From positions 9,677,012 to 9,741,011 of the forward strand of contig JAJEKV010000046.1 of NCBI GenBank assembly GCA_021234155.1: DNA of 64,000 bases, written 5' to 3'. This document shows, piece by piece, positions 23,540 to 36,150 of this stretch (the first letter of the stretch is position 1; each line of letters starts with the position of its first letter). The notes under the pieces were generated by a model that worked only from the letters and a program-made list of their open reading frames with translations, searched no databases and was not told the origin of the DNA. The stretch is from Isoetes taiwanensis (taxonomy: Eukaryota; Streptophyta; Lycopodiopsida; Isoetales; Isoetaceae). The position numbers and the translations under genes were made by a program.

Positions 23540-24990
23540 ATTAACGTTCATAAACCCAGATCCATCTGGTTCTTTGTTCAGACGGTAAAATCAGCCGCAT
23601 CGTAACTCAGAACAGTGCAGGCCCAAAAAATCGGATCTTATCGCTTACCCGTTCCCAAGTTTTTCCTAAGAATGCGCCCTGAGACAGTGCTACTACAATT
23701 TTAGAGGAGGAACATTTGGTCTTTTTAGTTGTGCCATGATCGATGCGACGGGGTAACAGCAGTAAATCACAATTTGTGACATGCCCCGTACGGCCACCAA
23801 GGCACATTCTGCAATAGGGTGCATTTATTGGCTCCCGATTTGGGTTTGGATTCCAAGGGGGTATTAGACTCGTGGAATATGGGTACTCGTGGTTATTCCA
23901 GAAGTTCAATCGATGCATTTATTGGCTCCCGATTTGGACTTGCATTTCGGGGGGTATTAGACTCGTGGAATAGGGGGTATTAGACTCGTGGTTTCGGCAT
24001 GCACACTTATTCCACAAGTCGAATACCATCAATTTTAGGTTGATATTGGGCAAGTCAAATACCTCCCATTTCTCCTTCGTCGGACCTCCTGTCCCTAAAA
24101 AGGGGGTATTAGACTCATCTAAACTCACATCTGCATTAGACAAGTAGAATACCCAGGGGCTCTTCGCAATTACGCACCTGTTTCCAGGCTACACTCCGCC
24201 CAATAGAAGCAGATTTAAGGCCCACGAGAAACACTATTTTGGGGGTAGAGACTTTTAACGAGTATTCTTGAAAGGACTAACTGCCCACCAAAAATTAACA
24301 CCAATCCCTTCTTCAGAAGTCTAGATCTAGAACAAAACAGGGCAAAATCGAACAGCCCACTTCTGGATTTGCCCCCCAAGAACCGCCCAAACGGCCAAAT
24401 GGGATAGAAGAATACTGCTGGAAGGCAAGCAAACGATGCTCTGACACAAGGGGCAGAGCCAAAAGAAATGGGGCAATATATAATGGCCAGGCAAGAAAAG
24501 TGGCAAAAAGCAGGCTTACAGAGCAATGCAAGAGTGGCAAATTCTTCGAGGCAGAGGGGAACAGGTCAGATCCGACAGAAAGGATGCCCGCTTGCATTCA
24601 AGATGGCGGGAAGGGAAGCTTCTGCTTGTAGCCTGGCAGTGGAAAGAGCACCATCGGTTTTGAGTGTTAAACTAGAGTATTCAACCTGCATATCAAACTA
24701 GATTGTTCGACATGCATATTAAAAAGGCGTATTCGACCTGCAGATTAAAAGGGCGTATTCGGTTCATAGATTGCAGCGGTTGATTTGGCGGGCCGAATAC
24801 CCCCTTGCCGGATTTCTTTATCAGATCAGATGCAGTTTCAGATCAAAACAGTGGCTTATTCGATCTGCAGATCAAAACAGGGGCGTATTTGACGTAGGGT
24901 TTTCTGGAATGCAAGTCCAATTCTGGAGCCAATATTTCCTTCGAAGTTCAATACTCCTAATTTTAAGTTGATATTAGGCAAGTCGAATAC
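23540..24990. repeat. Cluster of short degenerate repeats upstream of the BEACH gene
   Basis: GGGGGTATTAGACTCGTGG-like words recur at about 23858, 23950, 23973 and 24100. A GCATTTATTGGCTCCCGATT block repeats 94 bp apart at 23821 and 23915. From 24672 to 24890 a second word (GTATTCGACCTGCAGAT-like) occurs about five times. Related words recur at 44950-45060. No gene is seen. The region includes whatever promoter the BEACH gene has, but no TATA box can be assigned with confidence. Confidence 0.6.
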
Positions 24991-26515
24991 GTCCAAAATG
25001 GAAAAACTCCTTTGCCAGAACTGCTATCCCAAAAAAGGTGCTACGCACGAGGGGTTGCCCTCTGGTGGCCCGAGGGTGTGTTTTCATGGATCCTGTTTTG
25101 TTCGTTTGAACACAGTGTGTCATTTCCTTAGCCTAACTCATACTTGTTGGTTAGTAAACTCGTTTGACCTTATATGTTGACATTGCCTTCATCCATTAAC
25201 CTTACATGACATTTTAAAGCTCTTGATAGTATATATAGGTTATGCAGAATGCTTGAATCATACATCATTGACACAAACTAAAGATGGATTATATAAAATC
25301 AACATATCCCTTGCTTAATTATTTTCTAGAATTTATACTATGACACTTATCTAAGTCCAATTACATCAAACTCAAATAATTCAACGTACTTGATGGGTAG
25401 TTAAATACAAAGTTTAAAGGGCTGCAATATATTATTAAGGAGTTGACCAAGCATCAGCTTTTTGGTTGGCCATACAAATATGAAGTTCTCCTTATATATG
25501 CTTAAAGAACTTACAAGTCCGCTCAACGTTCATGCCCAGTAAGTTGGTTTAGTTGTTCATGATGTTGTGCAGTTCTTGTATTACTATAGTGTATTTCTGC
25601 CACTCATCATGGATGCATCTTCATCAAAACATTTTATGTCAAGCTTGTTAGCATATTTTATTTAGTTCAAGGACCATGGATCTGCGTATATCTTTTTTAT
25701 TCCAGATCCTATATGGCACTAGAAGGAAAGTTTTTACAAAAAGATATAAAGAAACAAAGAGAAATATATCTTTTCACAAGCAAGATACGAGTTTCTATGC
25801 CGCTAACAGCTAACAGTCTTCTTTGGTAAGTGTTGAGCAATATTCTTTAACATATCCGCTAATCTTAAATTGTAACAAGTAAGGCAACAACTATTACCAT
25901 GGGTTCTGTAATATACCATATGCATAAATAAATACACAAGTCACTCATTCCTTCCTGGCATTTTACTAGTTAAATAAGTTTTCCAAATGTCCCGTCTAAG
26001 TGATTCCACCTTGTTACATTTCAACGTCATAAACTACTACGGTCATCAATTACTACAGATAAGACCATTTTGCAGCTCATTTCCATCATTCATTTTCTGT
26101 ACCATAAACTCTAATGTTAGTTGATTCCAATCATGAATTCCATATATCCTCTTCTCAAGAAAGCACCCGAACTTCGAAATTTGTCTTTAGAAAATCCAGG
26201 ATCACCACCAGCTTAGTAAATAGCAATGATCATGCCTGCAAAGGCATGTTAAGAAAGAAACTTGCTAATTACATTGAGATCTCAACTTGAAAATGCAACG
26301 ACACCTAAAAGTTTTATGCAGGGTGGCCCAGATGGAGTAGATTACAGAGGGCAACAAACATTACAAAGGCTATATTACGATATGATATACTGTGAAATAT
26401 GATGATTGCAATAGTATAACACTTGATCTTCATCATACATCCAATGCAACATTATGTGGCTACCTTGGCAGCTACAGCAGTTTCCTTGGCAGTGGCCGGT
26501 GTAGAAGATGAAGAA
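24990..26515. other. AT-rich intergenic stretch, nothing recognised
   Basis: No conserved coding block, tRNA, terminal repeat or array was recognised on either strand. Confidence 0.5.
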
Positions 26516-27123
26516 GCTCCTGTTACGGCTTAAATGCCGGCTTGGGGGAGTGGCTCAGGCTCAACGCGCTTCGAATTAATATTTTCGAATGCTAGAAAAT
26601 AACTTAAGGGGGAACCTATTTTATGAACCTTGAGATCAAGGGGTAGTTTATATTTTATGAACCTTATAAGTTATGGACCTTATGTTTGATATTTAAAATA
26701 ATAAATGAACCCGCGGCTGATAAGGGTCGTGAAGCAAAGACTATAACAAAACGACAGCCTTTCTGGATCTTACAAAAAAGGGTCGATCTGCTGCTGAAGA
26801 AGGCCGAATCTAACCTATTTGCAGTCGAACCATAATTATCTATCCATATCTACCTTTTTGTCAGCTATTTGTGCTCTGAAAAGGGAATTCCGGAAAAAGG
26901 CTGCTCCCTCCTCATAAATACAATTGCTGCTTCTCCTTTTGTTTGTTGTTGAGGAAGCGAGAAAACGAGTTCTTGCTAGGAAACCGGAGCCTGATTGGGT
27001 GGAAAAATAACTCCTAAAGATTGGAGTGATTTTTTTTTGAGATTTTTGTTGACTGCTTTGTTGAGTTAATTGAGTTTGTATCAAATTTGATATTAGAGCC
27101 AGGTTATCCTGGAATCTGTAACG

Positions 27124-28361
27124 ATGGCTCATCGTTTTAATGTTCCTGAAAACCAATACCAACAGGCATTAAGAACTGCTGATTTCATTGCTACCCAGAT
27201 AGCGCAGCCACAGCCTACATCTCCCGAGGATTATCAGCATAAACTCGAGCAGATCGCTCTGCTTTATGGATTTTTACCCAGTGATGCCCAGCAACCTCCA
27301 CTACCCAGAGATCCCCCACTTGCTAATCCACCACCACCTGAAAATCTGCCACCAGTTAACGCCAATCCAGATCCCCTTACGCCTACAGAAAATGACTCCC
27401 AAATAAAAAGGACACGGCTCCTAAATGGTTAGAGAAAGTGGACCTGCCATACTTTACTGGCAGAGTAGCTATTAAGTCGATGCAGGTGATAAGTTTTCTG
27501 GGAATTTGGGAAAAATTCTTTGAGAGAGTTAGCGCGACTGAACAAGAGAAACTGCAAGCCATGGACGCTTATGTGGATGAACAAGCAGAAGTATGGTGGC
27601 AAGGCCACAAATTGATGCAGCCTGAGGTTAACTCATGGACAGTATTCCGTAGTGCATTCGAAGCCCATTACTTGCCCGCAAACTATTATAGGATATTGCA
27701 AAAAGAGTGGGATCTTGTTAAACAGGATGATGGAAAAAATGCGTCTGATTATTACATGAATTTAGTCATTTGGGTTCACAAGTTAGAAACTTGGGTGAAA
27801 ATGAACTTTTAAGAAAGTTTGTGAATGGGTTAAGAGAAGAAATATTTGCAGAGCTAGCTTATTGAACCAGTCAATATGGAAGATGCAATTAAAAAAGTAG
27901 GAGCTGCAGAACGGAAATTAAATCCCAAGACCCATAAGTTAATTATTTGGGAAGGAGTGCCTTCTGGAGAACAGAAAAGACTGAAGCGTGAAAATTTTGA
28001 AAATAGAAGGGATAAGAAAAATAAAAGAGGCCGCAATGAGCATAAGATAAGGTTTAATGGAAGAAATGGGAAACGCTCAAATAATGGACAGAAGGCCAAA
28101 CAGGAGCATAATAAAAGGCCAAAGACTGGATGTTATATTTGTGGAGGTCCGCAATACCAATCTAACTGTCCAAAGAATACAACTCCGGCAAATAAGAATG
28201 TTAAGAAGGTACAGTTCAAAGAGCCGCCAAAGAAAGGCAGGTTGCTCAATCACACCATGTGGAAGACAGATCAGAAACTTCCAGGGAAGGGGAAGAAAGG
28301 AATAAAGGAAAGCTCGCAGCTATTGAACAAGAAAAAGGGAGACTGTAAATTGCATACCTAA
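27124..28361 (+). pseudogene. Gypsy gag remnant with zinc knuckle
   Basis: Three open pieces: 27124-27432 (MAHRFNVPENQ, proline-rich end), 27438-27812 (AEVWWQGHKLMQPEVNSW, then AFEAHYLPANYY, the capsid block of plant Gypsy gags) and 27876-28361 (basic, with CYICGGPQYQSNCP, a partial CCHC knuckle). Stops at 27430 and 27810 separate the pieces. Confidence 0.8.
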
Positions 28362-28366
28362 AGAAT

Positions 28367-30179
28367 TTGTCAGCAACAGATACAGGGCCTCTAGAAACAT
28401 GGTTATTTAAAATGAAAGGTTCAGTAAAAGGCCAGGAGGTGACTGTTTTACTTGACGATGGATCAACACATGATTTCATTTCGCAGGACTTAGTGTACAA
28501 ACTAGGATTATCTATTTGTGATTTGCAAACTAAAATCACAGCCGTGCAAGGTTTGAAGGGTCCCAAGAATCAGTGCGACAAATATGTGATAGCTCATATC
28601 CAAATAGAGCAGTACTCGGAAGACAGAGTTTTGATTATGGCTCCTTTAGAATCTATAGATGTGATATTGGAAATTGGATGGCGAGAACAGTTTGATGCCC
28701 GGCCTAATTATCGTGAAAAGACAGTGACTATAACTGTTGAAGGTCAACCTTTGAATCTGCACACAGATTCTGCATCTCAAGTTGAACCCTTATTGACCTA
28801 TTCAGAAACTAAGAAGTTAATACAAAGAGAAGCAGAGTCATATTTTATATATTTGAGAAATTCAGATCCACAGCCACATGTGCCTCCTGAATTGTACAGC
28901 TTTCTTAGGCAATTTGATGATCTCTTCAAGGATGAAGAAACTCTGGATTTACCTTCTCATCGTCCCGAAGATCATACGATACAATTGCAAGAAAATGCAA
29001 AACCTCCAAATAGGGCACCTTACCGAGTCAACTATTTTGAAAAAGTGGAATTTGAAAGATAGGTAACAGAGATGTTAGACCATCAGTTAATACGGCCGAG
29101 CTGTTCACCTTTTGGTGCACCAATCATTCTGATTAAAAAGAAAGATAAGGGATATAGGATGTGCGTAGACTATAGAGCTCTCAACAAGCTGACTATTAAT
29201 GATAAGTTCCCGGTGCCCAGAGCTGACGATTTATTTGATGAAATACGAGGTGCTTGCATCTTTAGCAAAATAGATTTGAAATCAGGATATCATCAGATCC
29301 GAATCAAGAATGAGGATATTGATAAGACGGAATTCAGAACAACTTTTGGTCATTATGGGTTTCATGTGTTGCCTTTTGGACTGACCAATGCTCCGACAAC
29401 ATTCTGTCGACTCATGGGGAGAGTTCAAGCACCAGTATTAGGGAAAAATGTTGTAGTCTTCTTTGACGATATACTTATATATAGTAGAGCTATTGAGGAG
29501 CACAAACAACATCTTCAGCAGGTTTTTGATCTTCTGAGGCAGAATAAGTTGTTTGTTAATGAGTCCATATCCAAAGAAGGGATATGAATGGATCCAGAAA
29601 AGATTAAGGTTATTATTGATTGATCTGGACCTGAAAACCTCAAGGATCTACGTTCCTTTGTACTATCGAACAGTTGTGAAAGATTTTGCAAAAGTAACTT
29701 TTCCTCTTAGCAGATTTTTAAAGAAGGATACACCCTTTGCTTGGAATTCGGAAGCCGAGGAAGCTTTTCGAAACCTGAAAGAGAAGATGGCAACTGAACC
29801 AGTATTAGTACTGCCTAACTGGCATATGCCCTTCACAGTATGTTCCTATGCCAGTGGAAATGCTATTGGTGCAGTACTTATGCAAGATGGACATCCATTA
29901 ACCTATGTCAGTCGAATGCTCAAACCATTGGAGCAAAAGTATAGTACTTATGAGAAAGAATTAATTGCCTTGGTTCATGCACTAAAGAAGTGGAGACATT
30001 ATCTTATGGGATCAAAGTTTGTAGCTCATTTTGACCAGCAGAGTTTGAAACATATACAAACACAAGATATTATCAATGCGCGACAGTTAAAACTCATTGA
30101 CACTATAAATGACTTTGAAGGGTTGCAGCTTGAATATAAGCCTGGAAAAGAGAATCAGGTTGCCGATGCACTAAGCTGA
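28367..30179 (+). pseudogene. Gypsy pol remnant: protease, reverse transcriptase, RNase H
   Basis: The protease motif LLDDGSTHDFIS is at about 28447. The RT runs about 29072-29587 with KKDKGYRMCVDYRALN, FSKIDLKSGYHQIRI, LPFGLTNAPTTFCRLM and catalytic FFDD (about 29459-29470). RNase H (about 29730-30179) has SGNAIGAVLMQDGHPLTYVS, but the usual catalytic Asp of DASG is replaced (reads YASG). A stop at 29060 and a frameshift near 29585 separate the parts. No active polyprotein is possible. Confidence 0.85.
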
Positions 30180-30379
30180 GTAAATATTCAAGCCATATCC
30201 ATAACAGAAATTATTGATTTAGAACCAATGAAAGGGGGAATATGTGAACGACCCCTTCTTTGTTGTTCCATACGCACAGGTAGAAAAGGATGGGAGAGAT
30301 TCTTTGGCAGAGTACAGAATCCATAATGGGTTATTATTCTACTGAAATCGTACGTGTATTACACAAGCATATAGGTTGA

Positions 30380-30600
30380 AAGTGATAAAGGAATGTCATG
30401 AACCCCCATATTCTGGACACAGAGGAACTCAAGCTACCTTGGCAACTGTTAAAAGACGTTTCTTTTGGCCAAAACTTGAAAGATGTTAAAAAATATGTCG
30501 AAGCATGTCTTACTTGTTAACAAATAAAAGCTTCTACTGGTAAGCCTCCGGGATTGGTACAACCTTTGTCTATAGCCAGATTCAGCCCAACTTGACTCTC
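30380..30600 (+). pseudogene. Gypsy integrase zinc-finger remnant
   Basis: Reads ECHEPPYSGHRGTQATLA, then VKRRFFWPKL, the HHCC segment of a Gypsy integrase, followed by stops. The catalytic core is missing. Confidence 0.7.
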
Positions 30601-31183
30601 TTTAGTTATATGAACTTTTGTTTATTGTTGAGGAAGCGAGAGGAAGCGAGAAAACGAGTTCTTGCTAGGAAACCTGAGCCTGGTTGGATGGAAAGTTAAC
30701 TCCTAAAGATTCGAGTGATTTTTTTGAGATTTTTGTTGATTGCTTTGTTGAGTTAATTGGAGGTTGTATCAGCTCCTCTCTTATTTTTATTTTTGCAGCC
30801 CTCAAAAGAACTTTTTGCTTAAAAGAGCCTCAAAATACAATGTTGGGCAATGTTACTATCTCTGGATAGTAATATTTACACTTCTCACCGCAGTCAAAAT
30901 ATTTACAAACTTCCAACTTATGCCCAGCAAATCGTTACTAGTTATGGTATATTGACTTGCCAATGCCAAAAAACATATGTCGACCCGAGGGGTATCAAAA
31001 TTTTGAATGCATTTTGGGGCAGGGAATATGCAAGCAAATATTCCCTATATTAATGGCAAATTTTGCATGTAAAAACATGCAAAATATTTGGGTTGAAAAT
31101 TTCTATTGGTGGTCTAATTTAGGAATGAACACAAATCTAGAAACAATTCCCATGTATTTTATGTTAAAGATCCAATGGATATG

Positions 31184-31369
31184 AATGTAAATGCTCCTAT
31201 AATAATGACATTTCCCTTTTGCAGTAAGCCTGCATTCTTTCAAATAAAACAATACAGGATACTCGATAGTCTTTCAAATATAACAAAACATGCATTCACC
31301 CATTCGACAAATGTAAATGCTCCTATAATAATGACATTTCCTTTTTGCAGCAAGCCTGCATTCTTAGCA
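31184..31369. repeat. About 57-bp direct repeat, two copies
   Basis: AATGTAAATGCTCC through CCTGCATTCTT occurs at about 31186-31242 and 31312-31369. Neither copy lies in a gene. Confidence 0.75.
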
Positions 31370-31867
31370 TTGATATTTCTTTCTTTTCTCGCCTGGTATC
31401 CTCTCTCTCTCTACTACAAGATGCTCTGCATACCCATTAACTTTAGATATTTGTATCTGTTGGGCAACCTTTGGCTGAGGAATGACCAACTTGCACACAT
31501 CAAAATTAAATTGCCTTTAACTATTCTTTCTAACAACCCACGTCAAAATGCCATACTTGGAGACGGAGAAGGATACAATAACCAAGTAAGACTACTTTTC
31601 CAACCAGGAAAATCTACCACGGGAATACACCATCCTCCAGTTTCCCTTTCAACTATAACACGTTGCATCTGGAATGTCATTTGCTGCTATATTATCTTGT
31701 TTTGCCCATTCATGTGTATCAACACCAGTTTTGTCCTTCCTTCTCTCGTACAAAAGGTTGCTTCCTTGCTTTCTCATTTGCTCTTTGACGCACAAAAGTT
31801 GGCGCACAAAATAAGAACGTGTTGATTGTCTACAAGGTCATCAGCTCTTAAACAATATACATATGTA

Positions 31868-31993
31868 GCAAAATAACAGGAGGTTCCAATGGGATTTGAT
31901 ATGGATGTAAAAATATCAATTCCTAATACCATAGACCATATATCCTTAAAACAATTGAATGGGTTGTTATAAAAAAAAATATAGATTCAAGAT
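31868..31993. repeat. Dispersed 126-bp repeat (second copy at 42105-42230)
   Basis: Both copies run from TAGCAAAATAACAGG to TATAGATTCAAGAT with few differences. This copy is followed by a GC-rich imperfect hairpin and CTAA; the other is followed by a SINE. Confidence 0.8.
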
Positions 31994-32559
31994 GCCCGGC
32001 TTTGCCGAGCTAATGTCCTACCATGTGTTTTTGCTCGGCCTTTAAGATCCATATGTGCAACTTTCGAACATATGTTCTTTGGGAAGAATGGCATTATTTA
32101 CTTTTGTAATTATTTTTGTTATTGAATGTCTAATGACAATATCATCAATGCATTAACTTTGCGTTCATGGTAGAGAAAAGAATGGTCAAAACACAAAACA
32201 AAACTTATGCTCAAATTTTGGAAAGACATATCCAAAACTTAATGTCACCCTTAGAAATAGTCAAGTATATCAACAAAAAATAGGTACAAAAATGCAAAAC
32301 ACAAAATTTTGTCTTGGTTCTCATTAGGCATTTTATGACATGGTCACCAAACCACGGATCCAAAATACGCACCATCTACATGGATGAAGAAGTAAATAAG
32401 TAAGTAAGTAAGAAAAGTAGAAGAAATCAATGAGAATAAAGAGAGATTAGAAGTAGAGATTCTTAAGTATTAAACTCACACTTAAAGGAGTTCTTTGTAT
32501 ACAATATTTGTTGTATATCTTGATCTGTCAACAAACGTCTAAGAAGCATCTCCATTCTT

Positions 32560-33572
32560 TCATAGAATGAGTACCTTTATGCCTTGGATTCTTTGAGCTC
32601 TTGAGAGTGCCATATAGAGTTGTCCATGACTTAATACTGGATTTGGCAAATACAAACCAACCATTTTCATTGTCTGGCCCTGGTTGTTGATTGTCATATC
32701 AAAAGCTGGACGCAGCGGAAATTGCATGCGTTCAAACTGGAATGGGAGTTCTGCCTTATTAGGCACCAAAGGAATTCGAAATATAAATACTCTGCTTCCA
32801 ATATTCTTTCCAGTGACATCTCGACATCTATAGCACGTCTTCCCAATGAATGTAATGAGGCGGGTGCCATTGTAGAGTCCCTTGCGTGTCGAAACAGACC
32901 TCAATAACATGACAATCATGCCAACCTTCAATGTCAATTGATGTGGAGGCATCCCACTCGGAGTTTGTGCATTTAAAAATTCAGTAGGATAGACCTCTGC
33001 ATCATTCTCATCAACAACTCGATCAGCACTGTAATAATCAATAGGTGCAGCGGGCAACCACTCTGTCATTCGCTTGTTTACTTCATCTACATCCTCATTT
33101 AGTGGCGTAAGGATCGCCCTTTGCACCCAATAGGACACATTTCTATAATTTGTTGAAATATTAGGGAATGACACGGCGAGCAAGTCATTTAAGTCCTGCG
33201 ACTTGACACAAATATCTTCCGGAAGACGTATCACATCCGATCCAATGTTGAAAAAAGTGGTTTCAAGCCCATCTCCAACTCGTAGGAGATAGTCAGCAAA
33301 TGCTTTTTGCTCTTCCGCATCTCTTCCCACATTATTCATTACCCGCATATTTGTGTTGAGCTTGTCGATGCATTCTTCTTGAAAAAGGTTGTCAATGTTG
33401 TCCCATTATTCTTGTTTCTTAAAGTGTCCACGCTCATACCTTCTTGATAGTATACATCTTGTTGCATTGGGAGATGTACAACCAGTCTAGTGACGTGAGG
33501 AAACTGTTGTTGTATTTCATATGAGAGAATTCTCCATGATGCCTCAGAAGCTGAGAAATAGCGTGCATTCAA
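32560..33572 (-). pseudogene. Helitron helicase C-terminal remnant
   Basis: Pif1-like helicase end: IRLPEDICV, AILTPLNEDVDEVN, the LTLKVGMIVMLLRS block, then FDMTINNQGQTMKMVGLYLP and GQLYMALSRAQ (helicase motifs V-VI). Upstream of 33339 only a short piece with RYFSASEASWRIL remains, so the ATP-binding motifs I-III are absent. Confidence 0.85.
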
Positions 33573-33629
33573 GAACTGTTCAACCTCATCATGGTTTATG
33601 GTATAGATGCCCTGCTAGTAGATGCAAAA

Positions 33630-35350
33630 TCACTCGCAGCTTCTAAGTTCACATTGATCATATCCGGCCCTTTGTAGACATACTACCTCAACATTGATAT
33701 GGCACTTGAAGTATGACGTTAGCCATGGATTATGTGGCACGACCCATCTGTTGTTTAGATTTATATCACCTTTTTTTACTTTCTGGCCATCGTCCCTTCT
33801 CCGATACAATGGATATCTGTCAACAACTGTCGTCTGAAAATGCGCGTGGGTAATGCTTTGTACACTTACCATCCTGCATGCACTGGCTAGTACCACATGG
33901 CCCATGCATCATATTACGTGTGACTACCTCATACAATTCAGGATATACGTCCTTGTCTGGTATTTCAGCACAAATAATTTGATCAATCTCTTCCGCTGTA
34001 AAGGGCTTGTCAGCCTGATCCAACATAGTCAACAAATGTACATGTGACAAGCCTCTCTTTTGGAACTCAATAACATAGACTTTTGCAATTATGCGACCGA
34101 ATATACCATAATTAGTTATAAGATCTATCAGCTCCTTTACTTTCATATGGAATACTCTAGCCACTAACTCGGAATGATCACTGGGCGGTTGGCCATATAA
34201 TAACTCTCTTCTAATCTCTTCCCAATTTGTGTTAGCATTCATGGTTTTAAAGAGGTCCGGCCTGCCAAGTTCACGAACAATAGACATAGCATCTTGATAT
34301 CGTTGGGTCATATATCTCGGACCTCCTACATGTGAGGATGGTAACACAACTTTTTGGCCAATAGCACTTGCATCATCTCCTTCAAAGTCCATAATACCCT
34401 GCAGCATGTCTTTTCGAATGGTATGTTGATTCAACACGACAAATTGTAGTCTTTCTTGTCCCATCTTTGCAAATATATCACAAATATATTCTTGAAACAA
34501 ATGACCAGCCATGTGAAGGGGAGATGCATGCCCATGACGTGTGAACAGATGATATCTGTAGTACTCCATAATAGTTACTTCCTTGGCACCACTCCGTCCA
34601 TGAGGTATTTTAAGATGCCATCCATCTGTACCATAGGGAAGAAGTAGCACAAAGTGCAATGGACCTCACAGGATTTTGCACATTGCAAGAAGGTATACGT
34701 AAACGGATATCCATGGTTGGATGAATACGCATAATTTGTGCCGCGCTAAAAAATATGCTAACAAATGGATTGTGCTCCATCATAAGGGCCTGTAACTGTA
34801 CCACTATTGCTTGCTTCAATCCATAAAAAATGGATATCCTATGTTCAACTTGCATGTCATCACCATCTATGATATATATCTGTGCAAAATTTGCATGCTC
34901 TTGATGTCCTTGCGTTGGCAATAGTGTTCCCATCTTATGGCACATACGGCCATTGACCCTAAAAGTATAAGCCCCACCAATAGCATTTGCCAGCGTTTCA
35001 TCAATTCTCACACCGACTGAAGCAAATGAAAATATATTATTGTACTTTATAATGTTTATTTGAAAGTGATCATCTAACCTATCTATTCTTGTATATAGCT
35101 CAAATAAAGCTTGTGATGGTTTCGGGATCAATGGCAACTGAACGTTTCCATCAGCACATGCCCGGCAAGTCTTCTTAACTTTGAGCTCCGCTTTCCATTG
35201 CATAGCCCCACAATACAAACATCTATAATCCGTGTTACCAAGGTCATGAGGATTGAAACCACTTTTATGAATAGGCCGTTCTCTAGGACCAACAACAGTG
35301 TTGTAATCCAACCTCAAGGCTGTATGCTTTGCCACCCTTCTTCGCTGCAA
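33630..35350 (-). pseudogene. Helitron N-terminal and Rep domain remnant
   Basis: 34610-35350 has GNTDYRCLYCGAMQW, a zinc-binding segment usual in Helitron N-termini. 33820-34659 has YYRYHLFTRHGHASPLHMAG, then LFQEYICDIFAKMGQERL, the GRPDLFKTMNANTNWEEI block (family: GRPDLFVTFTCNPNW), KRGLSHVHLL and a CMQDGKCTKHYPRAF stretch. 33630-33905 adds YPLYRRR and NRWVVPHNPWL. Frame changes at about 34650 and 33830 break the frame. Confidence 0.85.
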
Positions 35351-35379
35351 GCGTCTCCTTCTCTCAATATTACTTTCAT

Positions 35380-36150
35380 AAGCAGGTGTCCTGTATGATG
35401 GACTGTAGGTGGTGTTATTTGGTGGGATGTTACAATGAGCCCCGCATGTGATGGTGTGATTTCATTAACATTTGATGCAATGAACTGTGAACTCTCAGTA
35501 TGTGCAACATATCTTGCTCCAACACCATCATGCAAATGTTGCTATCTTGCTATTTGCCTCTCCGTCTGATTGGTTGGACTCTGCATTGGTTCTGCCCTTA
35601 CAACCTATGGTGTGGCTAGCCTAGAGGTAAGACATATTTGAGCTGGTTGAGTTTCAACTTCCACTGCAACTGTTAACTGATCAACATCAAGCTTTCTCTG
35701 TAGCATCCATGTTATACGATAATTTCAAAGCTTTAGCTTTGCCCCATCATACATAACGCCCCCCAATGAAAGTAAGTCGAGCAGGAAGAGACGCTTGGCA
35801 CGTAGGCGGCGTGTTGCTAGCCACGGTCGATGGTGTTTTTTGATGCGACCTCCCAGTGTCATTAACATTTGATATGATGAACTGTGAACTCTGCTTATGC
35901 GCAAGAGATCCTTCCCCAACAGCATTGTTCAAATGTTGGCATCTTGTTGGCTGCCTCTCTACCTGACCAGCTGGACTATGCATTGCCCCTGCAAGTACAA
36001 CTTGTTGTGTGGCTGGCATAGAGGTAAACCATGTTTGAGCTGACTGAGCTTCAACTTCCACTGCATTGATTAATTGGCCAACATCATCTGTCTCTGTAGC
36101 ATCTATATTGTATTATAATCTCAAAGCTTTGGCTTTTGTAGCCCGCCTAC
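35380..36150. repeat. Tandem duplication of about 385 bp inside the Helitron N-terminal region
   Basis: The stretch with CTAGAGGTAAGACATATTTG, CAACTTCCACTGCA, CTCTGTAGCATC and CAAAGCTTTAGCTTT (about 35560-35740) recurs with substitutions at about 35950-36145. A third partial copy may reach 36330. Confidence 0.65.

Larger units (their letters stand above)
26521..30771 (+). mobile_element. Gypsy LTR retrotransposon, internally deleted, TSD GCTCC
   Basis: The 5' LTR is 26521-27083 (TGTTACGG to TTGTATCA). The 3' LTR survives only as its last ~165 bp (about 30606-30771). The duplication GCTCC flanks both ends (26516-26520, 30772-30776). A primer-site-like TGATATTAGAGCC follows the 5' LTR. Gag, protease, RT, RNase H and the zinc part of the integrase follow in Gypsy order, broken by frameshifts and stops. 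A deletion joins the start of the integrase core to the middle of the 3' LTR. Confidence 0.9.
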
